From an uncultured Clostridia bacterium (GTDB taxonomy: Bacteria > Bacillota > Clostridia > Christensenellales > Borkfalkiaceae), in the NCBI GenBank assembly GCA_946627905.1, contig CAMOVY010000057.1, positions 1 to 7,038 of the forward strand: a stretch of 7,038 nucleotides of DNA, given 5' to 3'. The notes under the pieces are model-generated. The model did not search any database, was not told the DNA's origin, and saw nothing but the letters and a program-made list of their open reading frames with translations. Numbering within the stretch: position 1 is the first letter of the stretch; each line of letters begins with the position of its first letter. A program made the position numbers and the translations under genes. Shown here one piece after another: positions 1 to 5,370 of the stretch.

Positions 1-487
1 CCCCTTGCGACACCAACAGTTTACCCGAAGCGTTTTTGTACGCCGAGTAGTCGGGGTTTTTGATAATACAGTAGCCGCCCCTTGCCCACGGGTAAGCGTA
101 AGTTTCACCGTTATACGTGCCGCCCACGGCTTCGGTACTTTTAAGCGGCTTTAAGTTTTGCACGCTTACCCCCGCGCCGTAAGAAATAATATCGGGAAGT
201 TTACCTTCCGCGATAGCCTGTTCTACGCTTTCGGCGGTATGGTCTACTACCATTACCAGCACGCCGGAATAGAGTTTTTCAAAGCCGCGGCTTACGGAAA
301 GCAGAAATTGTTTGCGCGAACCAACGCCGCCTTCAAAAGAGTCCACGTGCCACATGGTTAGTATGCCCTTATATTCCGCGGACGATACTTTAAGCCCGTT
401 ATCCGCTATTCCGCTTTTTCCGAACAGCATGGTAAACGCTACCGCGAAAACGAGAATTGTCGCCGCGATTATCCTTTTGATTTTCAT
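1..487 (-). CDS. Extracellular solute-binding protein (ABC transporter type), C-terminus cut by window edge
   Basis: The reading frame opens at an ATG (487-485) and runs without a stop for 162 codons to the window edge. It begins with a short basic stretch (MKIKR) and a hydrophobic segment at about residues 6-22, which reads as a signal peptide or membrane anchor. The mature part starts with a beta-strand and the motif MWHVDSFEGGVGSR (residues 45-58), then FEKLYSG, an AIAEGKLPDIIS segment (about 92-102) and a YAYPWARGGY segment (about 131-139). This pattern is typical of family 1 carbohydrate or oligopeptide solute-binding proteins, which pass a ligand to an ABC permease; the ligand cannot be told. 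No cysteine occurs before residue 140, so it is not an ordinary lipoprotein. No Shine-Dalgarno site precedes the ATG, and an in-frame TAA lies about 40 bases upstream with no ATG, GTG or TTG between, so the start is the first available. The gene lies beyond a terminator and is probably its own transcription unit. Confidence 0.8.
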   Translation of the reverse strand, partial: MKIKRIIAATILVFAVAFTMLFGKSGIADNGLKVSSAEYKGILTMWHVDSFEGGVGSRKQFLLSVSRGFEKLYSGVLVMVVDHTAESVEQAIAEGKLPDIISYGAGVSVQNLKPLKSTEAVGGTYNGETYAYPWARGGYCIIKNPDYSAYKNASGKLLVSQG

Positions 488-498
488 ATTAAAATATA

Positions 499-512
499 TT
501 ATCTTAAGATAA
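499..512. repeat. 14-bp perfect palindrome upstream of the solute-binding protein gene
   Basis: The sequence TTATCTTAAGATAA is a perfect palindrome. It ends 11 bases upstream of the ATG at 487 and lies in AT-rich DNA between a terminator and that start codon. Its position suits an operator for a repressor or an AT-rich promoter core. That role is inference; the symmetry itself is seen directly, and AT-rich palindromes of this length can also arise by chance. Confidence 0.4.
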
Positions 513-531
513 AATTTATAATCGGCGCATT

Positions 532-567
532 AAAAAAGGCTTACGCTTTTTATTTTGCGTAAGCCTT
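532..567 (-). terminator. Intrinsic terminator closing the M16 peptidase gene and the pnp cluster
   Basis: On the minus strand an 11-bp perfect stem (AAGGCTTACGC paired with GCGTAAGCCTT, + strand 557-567 and 536-546) encloses a 10-base A-rich loop. A run of six T follows directly. It starts 27 bases after the TGA stop of the M16 peptidase gene. This is a textbook Rho-independent terminator for minus-strand transcription and separates the pnp cluster from the solute-binding protein gene. Confidence 0.93.
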
Positions 568-594
568 GCCGAATTTATTAAAATACGTTTGAAA

Positions 595-1836
595 TCATAA
601 CGTCAGCGCGGTGCGTTTACATCCTACCGTCGCGGTGGACGCTGTGCTTAAATCGAAAAATTCGTTAATTACCTCTGCCACGTCTTTTTCGGTTATCGCC
701 GATATGCTCTTCAAGCGGGACTTGAAATCGAACAACGTGCCGTTAAAAAGCGCGTGCCTGCCGTAAAGTTGCATTTGCCCCGCTACGCTTTCCTGCCCTA
801 AAACCAGCGAACTTTTAAGTTGTTCTTTGCCGCGCATAAACTCCTGCTCGGTTATGCCCTTTTCTTTAAACCTTTTTATTTCGTCGGTTATCGCACGGAA
901 CGCCACGTCGCGGCTATCGGTGTTTACGCCAGCGTACACTTCGATAACGCCCGTTTCCCTATAACAGGAAAGGTATGAATACACGGTGTAGCAAAGCCCC
1001 AAATCTTCGCGGATTTTCTGAAACAGACGGCTACTCATGCCGCCGCCTAAAACCACATTGGCAATGTTTAACGCGTCCCGCCTATCGTCGCTTAAGGGTA
1101 TGCCGCGCATACAAAGCGCCACGTGCGACTGCTCTATCTTTTTACTCTTTTTAAGGTTAGCGGGGCGGGGCGCTTTATTCGTTTTCTGCGCCGCGCTTTT
1201 AAGCCGCGTAAAATACGGAACGAAATACTTTTCCACCAACTCTTCCGCTTCCTTTAAGTTTACGTTCCCCGCGACGGATATTACCACGTTGTCGGCGGTA
1301 TAATACTTGTCCATATAATTCTGCACCGACTGCCGCGTAAAGGAACGCACGTTTTTCGCGCTGCCCAAAATAGTCTGCCCTAACCCCGACGCACCGAAAT
1401 AACTTTCGGACAACAAATCAAGGCATAAGTCTTCGGGCGAATCTTCGCTCATATTTATTTCTTCGATTATAACGCCCTTTTCTTTGGCAAGTTCGCTTTT
1501 ATCGAAAACCGAATTGAAAAAAATATCCGACAGTATATCTAAACAATCTTCTAAATGTTCTTTCGTAGAGTGCGTGTAGTAGCAGGTCATCTGCTTGGAC
1601 GTGTACGCGTTTATCTGCCCGCCTATCCTGTCTACGAAATCGCTTATCTCGAACGCCGAACGCTTTTCCGTACCTTTAAACATAGTGTGTTCGATAAAGT
1701 GCGAAATACCGTTCTCTTCCGCGCTTTCGTTGGCGCTGCCCGTTTTTACCATAACGCCGCAGGCGACGGACAAAAGTCCTTTCATCTCCGCCACGACGAG
1801 TTTTAGTCCGTTGTCAAAAGTTTTTAAATAATTCAT
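595..1836 (-). CDS. M16 family zinc metallopeptidase (insulinase/processing-protease family; MlpA/YmxG-like)
   Basis: The protein has 413 residues, close to the roughly 410 of Bacillus MlpA (YmxG). The N-terminal catalytic domain carries the inverted zinc motif HFIEH (His46, Glu49, His50). The third zinc ligand lies about 75 residues on, in VIIEEINMSEDSPED (Glu126, possibly Glu125). A Gly-rich linker follows at about 260-270 (GGGMSSRLFQ). The C-terminal half has the family's RExxGLxY signature (Arg276, Tyr283), which contacts substrate in M16 enzymes. No signal peptide is visible, so the protein is probably cytoplasmic. All expected catalytic residues are present, so it should be active; the natural substrate of bacterial members is poorly defined. 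The ATG has a GGAG Shine-Dalgarno five bases upstream. The gene lies 39 bases after the deacetylase-like gene, without a terminator between, and is the last gene of the cluster. Position and family together point to orthology with B. subtilis mlpA. Confidence 0.93.
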   Translation of the reverse strand: MNYLKTFDNGLKLVVAEMKGLLSVACGVMVKTGSANESAEENGISHFIEHTMFKGTEKRSAFEISDFVDRIGGQINAYTSKQMTCYYTHSTKEHLEDCLDILSDIFFNSVFDKSELAKEKGVIIEEINMSEDSPEDLCLDLLSESYFGASGLGQTILGSAKNVRSFTRQSVQNYMDKYYTADNVVISVAGNVNLKEAEELVEKYFVPYFTRLKSAAQKTNKAPRPANLKKSKKIEQSHVALCMRGIPLSDDRRDALNIANVVLGGGMSSRLFQKIREDLGLCYTVYSYLSCYRETGVIEVYAGVNTDSRDVAFRAITDEIKRFKEKGITEQEFMRGKEQLKSSLVLGQESVAGQMQLYGRHALFNGTLFDFKSRLKSISAITEKDVAEVINEFFDLSTASTATVGCKRTALTL

Positions 1837-1875
1837 CCGTTCTCCGTTTAAGTTAAAGCGGCTAAAAGTCGCCCT

Positions 1876-2607
1876 TTAACTATTCTGTGTGTTTTTCGGG
1901 GAAATATTTTCGCTTACCGTAATGGGTTTAAGCCCCTTTAAGTTGCAATAGGCGATAATTTCGGGTAGCGCGGCAAGCGTATGTTCTTTGGGGTGCATAA
2001 GTATCAAATCGCCGCCCGTAAGGTTTTTAGTCGCCCTTGAAACTATTTTTGCCTTGTCGTTATCCCGCCAGTCTATCGTGTCTTTAGACCACATTATTAC
2101 CTTATAGCCGAGTTCCGTTGCCGCTTGCAAAGTAGCGTCCGAAAAACTGCCGGAAGGCGGCGCAAAAAGTTTAAGTTCCGCCCCGCAAAGCGCCTTGACT
2201 ATAACGCCCGTAAGGTATATTTCTTCGCGGTTTTTTTCGTAAGATATCGACTTGTGGTCTTTGTGAAAGTACCCGTGGTTTGCTATCTCGTGCCCGCTTT
2301 GAACGATTTTATTCAGCGTACTGCCGTTATCGTCCGCCCAGCACCCGCCCACGAAAAAAGTGGCTTTTATACCGTTCTCGTCCAAAAGGTCGACTATCTT
2401 TTCAACCACGGCGGCGTTTTCGTACACGTTAAACATAAACGACACGCTATCCGTGCCGCGCACGCCGTTATATATTGCCGAAATTTCCGTGCCGCCGTAT
2501 ATGGGCATTGCCTGTTGCGGGAAAAATCCTACGGCAAACACCGCGGTGAACGCCGCGACGAGCAAAGAGTTCGTTATTAAGGAAATTCTGCGCCGTTTTG
2601 CTTTCAT
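1876..2607 (-). CDS. NodB-fold polysaccharide deacetylase family protein, YlxY-like, with degenerate first motif
   Basis: The protein has 243 residues. A basic N-terminus (MKAKRRR) and a hydrophobic stretch at about 8-29 indicate a signal peptide or anchor, placing the domain outside the membrane. The NodB domain runs from about 53 to 235: a first strand and motif at 55-62, KATFFVGG (81-88), SGHEIANHGYFH (104-115, His111 and His115), FAPPSGSF (148-155), DTIDW (176-180) and LILMHP (201-206). Active family members have TFDD at motif 1, supplying the base and a metal ligand; here the segment is MFNV, so both aspartates are gone. Motif 3 has Ala149 where many active enzymes have Arg. Metal binding or deacetylase activity may therefore be altered or lost. 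A strong AAGGGGTG ribosome site supports this ATG. B. subtilis has ylxY directly between pnpA and mlpA, as here. YlxY relatives are often called sporulation-associated, but the sequence does not show sporulation in this organism. Confidence 0.88.
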   Translation of the reverse strand: MKAKRRRISLITNSLLVAAFTAVFAVGFFPQQAMPIYGGTEISAIYNGVRGTDSVSFMFNVYENAAVVEKIVDLLDENGIKATFFVGGCWADDNGSTLNKIVQSGHEIANHGYFHKDHKSISYEKNREEIYLTGVIVKALCGAELKLFAPPSGSFSDATLQAATELGYKVIMWSKDTIDWRDNDKAKIVSRATKNLTGGDLILMHPKEHTLAALPEIIAYCNLKGLKPITVSENISPKNTQNS

Positions 2608-2649
2608 AAAACACCCCTTGTTAGGATATTTTATGCCGCGGGCACGACT

Positions 2650-2692
2650 AAAAGAACAAACCCGCTATACCTTTCGGGCACGGCGGGCTTTG
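2650..2692 (-). terminator. Weak terminator-like hairpin between pnp and the YlxY-like gene
   Basis: On the minus strand, 21 bases after the pnp stop codon, CAAAGCCCGC pairs with GCGGGTTTG (9 bp with one bulged G), and a small inner hairpin can form in the 17-base loop. TTCTTTT follows. The interrupted T run is weaker than the other two terminators here. It may lower, rather than stop, transcription into the two downstream genes, or protect the pnp 3' end. No convincing promoter was seen between it and the next gene. Confidence 0.45.
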
Positions 2693-2712
2693 AACCTTAA
2701 TATTTTTTATTA

Positions 2713-4809
2713 TCAGTCTTTGATGATTTCCAGCAGTTTAAGGTCGATACCCTTTTCGCCGATTTTTATGATTTCGACTTTGGCTTTATCGCCTATGTTA
2801 ACCACTTCTTCCACGTTGTTTATACGCTTATCGGAAAGCCTTGAAATGTGAATAAGTCCGTCTTTACCGGGGGCAAGTTCGCAGAACGCGCCGACCTTGG
2901 GTAAAATTCTCACGACTTCCGCTATGAACATATCGCCGACTTCGGGGTCTTTGGCGATGGACAGAACGATGGCTTTCGCACGTTCCGCCTGCGCGATATC
3001 GCCGAACGTTGCGATATGCACCGAACCGTCTTCTTCAATATCGATTTTAACGCCCGTTTCTTCGATAATCTTGTTAATGACTTTGCCCTGTTTTCCGACG
3101 ACGTCGCCGATTTTATCGACGGGGATGTTAAAGGAAATAATCTTGGGTGCATAGGGCGAAAGTTCGGGCGCGACTTCGGGCACGCACTCAAGCATTTTGC
3201 TTAAAATGAATTTTCTGCCTTCGTTCGCCTGATTTATCGCGGTATGCATTATCTCTTCGGAAATACCCTTGATTTTTATATCCATCTGGATAGCGGTAAT
3301 ACCCTTTTCCGTACCCGCAACCTTAAAGTCCATATCGCCTAAAAAGTCTTCTAACCCCTGAATATCGGTCAAAACCCTGAATTCGCCCGTTTCGGCGTTT
3401 TTGATAAGTCCCATAGCGACGCCGGCGACGGGTGCTTTTATCGGAACGCCCGCGTCCATAAGCGCCATCGTCGAACCGCAGACCGACGCCATAGACGACG
3501 AACCGTTAGACGACATAATGTCGTTTACTACCCTTATTGCGTACGGGAAATCTTCTTCCGACGGAATAACGGGGATAAGCGCCCTTTCCGCAAGCGCGCC
3601 GTGCCCTATTTCGCGGCGACCGGGCGACCTTAACGCCTTTGCTTCGCCCGTACAGTAGCCGGGGAAATTGTATTGATGCATATAGCGCTTTTTATCTTCT
3701 TCGTCTAAGCCTTCAAGTTTTTGCGCTTCGTCAAGCATACCCAAAGTACAGGTGGTAAGCGTCTGCGTCTGTCCCCTTGTGAACACAGCCGAGCCGTGAA
3801 CGCGCGGAAGCACGCTTCTTTCGCACCAGATGGGGCGAACGTCTTTTAAGCCCCTGCCGTCGGGACGGATGCCCTTATCGAAGATTTTAGCGCGGATTTT
3901 TTCTTTAGTGAGATAGTAAAGACTATCTTTTATTTCCTTTTCAAGTCCCGCATAAGTATCCGCAAAGTGCGCGAGAGTGTCTTTTTCGACCGCGTCCTGT
4001 CCTGCCTGACGTACGCTTCTGTCAAAGGTATCGAGCGCCGCGTCGAGTTTAGCGCCCGCGTATTCTCTGACCGCCGCGTCTAAATCGGCGGGAATATGAT
4101 ACAGTTCTATTTCCTTTTTGGGTTTGCCGCAAGCGGGAACGATTTCTTCCGCTATAAATTTGCAAATCTTTTTGATTTCTTCGTGCCCGAACATAATCGC
4201 GCCGACCATTTCTTCGTTAGACACTTCGTTTGCTCCCGCTTCTATCATAAGGATAGCATCTTGAGTACCCGCAAGGTTTAAGTGTATAGAAGAAGTAGCG
4301 CGCTGATTTAAGTCGGGGTTAATAACGTACTGCCCGTCCACAAGCCCTACGACGACCGAACCCGTAGGACCTGCCCAAGGAATATCGGATATCGCAAGCG
4401 CGATGGAACTGCCTATCATAGCCAAAGGTTCGGGCTGGATATCGGGTTCGACGGAAAGCGCCTGCGCGATAACCACCACGTCGTTATAAAGCCCTTTCGG
4501 AAAAAGCGGACGGAGCGGACGGTCGATTAAGCGCGAAGTCAAAATCGCCTTGTCGCTTGCCCTGCCTTCTCTTCTTTTGAACCCGCCGGGGATTTTGCCT
4601 ACCGAGTACATCTTCTCTTCGTAGTCTACCTGAAGCGGGAAAAAGTCCATACCGTCTCTCGGTGTCGGCGACATACATACCGAAACCATTACAGCCGTTT
4701 CACCCGAACGGACGACGCACGCGCCGTTAGCCTGTTCGGCATACTTGCCTATTTCCACCGCGACTTCTCTGCCGCCGACGGTGGTCTTGAATACTTTACA
4801 TTCTTTCAT
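2713..4809 (-). CDS. pnp: Polyribonucleotide nucleotidyltransferase (PNPase)
   Basis: PNPase degrades RNA from the 3' end by phosphorolysis and is a core member of the RNA degradosome in Bacillota. The 698-residue product matches the usual length of about 700. Domains in order are the first RNase PH core (about 12-143, with KRREGRASDKAIL and SRLIDRPLRPLF), the all-helical linker domain (about 147-225), the second RNase PH core (about 315-520), a KH domain (about 556-616, GxxG loop GKQG at 572-575) and an S1 domain (about 625-694). Catalytic acidic residues are kept in EDFLGDMDFKVAG (Asp488, Asp492, Asp494). Nothing is missing and the enzyme should be active. The S1 end is slightly unusual (DLKLLEIIKD where many have a LSRK-like end). 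The Shine-Dalgarno AGGAG lies about 12 bases before the ATG, somewhat far. The gene follows rpsO but is separated from it by a terminator and has its own leader of about 100 bases containing a stable hairpin. Confidence 0.98.
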   Translation of the reverse strand: MKECKVFKTTVGGREVAVEIGKYAEQANGACVVRSGETAVMVSVCMSPTPRDGMDFFPLQVDYEEKMYSVGKIPGGFKRREGRASDKAILTSRLIDRPLRPLFPKGLYNDVVVIAQALSVEPDIQPEPLAMIGSSIALAISDIPWAGPTGSVVVGLVDGQYVINPDLNQRATSSIHLNLAGTQDAILMIEAGANEVSNEEMVGAIMFGHEEIKKICKFIAEEIVPACGKPKKEIELYHIPADLDAAVREYAGAKLDAALDTFDRSVRQAGQDAVEKDTLAHFADTYAGLEKEIKDSLYYLTKEKIRAKIFDKGIRPDGRGLKDVRPIWCERSVLPRVHGSAVFTRGQTQTLTTCTLGMLDEAQKLEGLDEEDKKRYMHQYNFPGYCTGEAKALRSPGRREIGHGALAERALIPVIPSEEDFPYAIRVVNDIMSSNGSSSMASVCGSTMALMDAGVPIKAPVAGVAMGLIKNAETGEFRVLTDIQGLEDFLGDMDFKVAGTEKGITAIQMDIKIKGISEEIMHTAINQANEGRKFILSKMLECVPEVAPELSPYAPKIISFNIPVDKIGDVVGKQGKVINKIIEETGVKIDIEEDGSVHIATFGDIAQAERAKAIVLSIAKDPEVGDMFIAEVVRILPKVGAFCELAPGKDGLIHISRLSDKRINNVEEVVNIGDKAKVEIIKIGEKGIDLKLLEIIKD

Positions 4810-4850
4810 TGTTGATTTTCTCTCCTGTTTCCTATACTCTGATTATTTTT

Positions 4851-4877
4851 ACGCGGCGAACTACCCGTGCGCCGCAC
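4851..4877 (-). promoter_or_regulatory. GC-rich hairpin in the pnp leader
   Basis: On the minus strand GCGGCG pairs perfectly with CGCCGC around an 11-base loop (+ strand 4853-4858 and 4870-4875). Two flanking wobble pairs can extend the stem. It stands out against AT-rich flanks and lies about 25 bases upstream of the pnp ribosome site. In Escherichia coli the pnp leader is a double-stranded structure processed by RNase III and then by PNPase itself for autoregulation. A similar role here is inference from position only. Confidence 0.45.
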
Positions 4878-4879
4878 TT

Positions 4880-4895
4880 AAATTTCTTGAAATTT
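4880..4895. repeat. Inverted repeat in the rpsO-pnp gap
   Basis: Seven-base arms (AAATTTC and GAAATTT) are separated by two bases, read the same on either strand. It lies between the rpsO terminator and the pnp leader hairpin, where a pnp promoter or operator would be expected. The stem would be AT-only apart from one pair, so DNA-level recognition is more likely than an RNA hairpin. Its function is unknown. Confidence 0.35.
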
Positions 4896-4909
4896 CCCCT
4901 TTTTACCAT

Positions 4910-4936
4910 AAAAAAGGGCGACGAAAAAAGCCGCCC
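4910..4936 (-). terminator. Intrinsic terminator after rpsO
   Basis: On the minus strand GGGCGGC pairs with GTCGCCC (7 bp, one G-U) around the loop TTTTTTC, followed by six T. It begins 11 bases after the rpsO stop codon. This should end most rpsO transcripts ahead of pnp, giving different levels of S15 and PNPase mRNA from a shared promoter or separating them completely. Confidence 0.88.
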
Positions 4937-4947
4937 CTAAAAAGTCC

Positions 4948-5211
4948 TTATTTTCTTAATTCAAGGTCCGCGATTATCTTTCTGTATCTTTCGATATCTA
5001 TTTCCTGCAGATACTTTAATAAACTTCTGCGTTCACCGACCATCTTCATAAGTCCCCTGCGGGAATGATTGTCGTGCTTGTTAACGGAAAGGTGTTCGTT
5101 TAAATGATTGATTCTTTCGGTTAAAAGCGCGATTTGCACTTCCGCACTGCCCGTGTCGCCTTCGTGGCGGGCAAATTTTGCTATAATTTCACTCTTTTTC
5201 GCTTTGTCCAT
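4948..5211 (-). CDS. rpsO: 30S ribosomal protein S15
   Basis: S15 is a primary 16S rRNA binding protein that organises the platform of the 30S subunit. The 87-residue product is within one or two residues of the usual 88-89. It shows the family signatures: EIIAKFARHEGDTGSAEVQIALLTERI (8-34) followed by LNEHL and the central HDNHSRRGL (46-54), the rRNA-contacting loop, then RRSLLKYL (61-68) and RYRKII near the end. The only substantial basic and helical features expected are all present. A perfect AGGAGGT Shine-Dalgarno lies nine bases before the ATG. It is transcribed from the sigma-A promoter at 5305-5333 through a structured leader, and a terminator follows. Position upstream of pnp is the standard arrangement in many bacteria. 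Confidence 0.98.
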   Translation of the reverse strand: MDKAKKSEIIAKFARHEGDTGSAEVQIALLTERINHLNEHLSVNKHDNHSRRGLMKMVGERRSLLKYLQEIDIERYRKIIADLELRK

Positions 5212-5299
5212 TTTTATTTAACCTCCTGTAAATGGAATAATTCGCTGTCGGCAAAGCGTTGGGGGGAGAATCCCGACACCTTGCTCGAAGCACCAAGCC
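5212..5299 (-). promoter_or_regulatory. Structured rpsO 5' leader, candidate S15 autoregulatory RNA
   Basis: From the predicted transcription start (about 5298) to the rpsO ATG there are about 87 nt. Three pairings are visible on the transcript. First is a proximal hairpin at 5280-5297 (CTT/AAG plus GCT/AGC closing a UCG loop). Second is a 6-bp perfect stem UGUCGG/CCGACA (5273-5278 with 5246-5251), whose loop holds a run of C. Third is CGCU/AGCG (5255-5258 with 5243-5246), which shares one base with the second and could act as an alternative or pseudoknot-like pairing. S15 is known to repress its own translation through leader structures that differ between bacterial groups, so such a role is likely. 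I cannot match this leader to a known class by eye. No T run follows the stems, so control would be at translation. Confidence 0.5.
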
Positions 5300-5304
5300 T
5301 TTTT

Positions 5305-5333
5305 ATTATACTAAAATTTATTCCTTTTGTAAA
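5305..5333 (-). promoter_or_regulatory. Sigma-A promoter of rpsO
   Basis: On the minus strand the -35 box TTTACA (5333-5328) and a perfect -10 box TATAAT (5310-5305) are separated by exactly 17 bases. The predicted start is near 5298, giving an rpsO leader of about 87 nt. This is the best promoter in the window and fits the high expression expected of a ribosomal protein. Confidence 0.9.
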
Positions 5334-5334
5334 C

Positions 5335-5348
5335 TGTTTTATAAAACA
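5335..5348. repeat. 14-bp perfect palindrome just upstream of the rpsO -35 box
   Basis: TGTTTTATAAAACA is a perfect palindrome placed one base upstream of the -35 element and 22 bases after the hemZ stop. It could be an activator or repressor site, or merely AT-rich UP-element-like DNA. It has no T run in the right place to be a good terminator for hemZ. The symmetry is seen; the function is not known. Confidence 0.35.
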
Positions 5349-5370
5349 TATTTACCTTTTATCGCTTTTT

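Noticed and set aside
158..512. Two plus-strand open frames opposite the solute-binding protein gene
   Set aside because: The minus-strand frame gives a coherent signal segment and solute-binding motifs; the plus-strand frames are shadows of it.
1855..1877. Possible terminator between the YlxY-like gene and the M16 peptidase gene
   Set aside because: A 7-bp stem with a bulge can form (AAAG GGC / GCC G CTTT), but it overlaps the stop codon and no T run follows it; treated as an intercistronic fold at most.
2125..2851. Two long plus-strand open frames (2125-2580 and 2360-2851) opposite the YlxY-like gene and the pnp end
   Set aside because: They lie antisense to well-supported genes, show no recognisable family and no good ribosome site. 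Codon bias of the real genes leaves few stops on the opposite strand.
4745..5068. Plus-strand open frame across the rpsO-pnp gap
   Set aside because: It runs through a clear minus-strand terminator and both flanking genes, and its product has no protein-like pattern.
5349..5370. Terminator directly after hemZ
   Set aside because: Only A-rich sequence follows the hemZ stop on the minus strand; the nearby 14-bp palindrome is AT-only apart from two pairs and lacks a T run.
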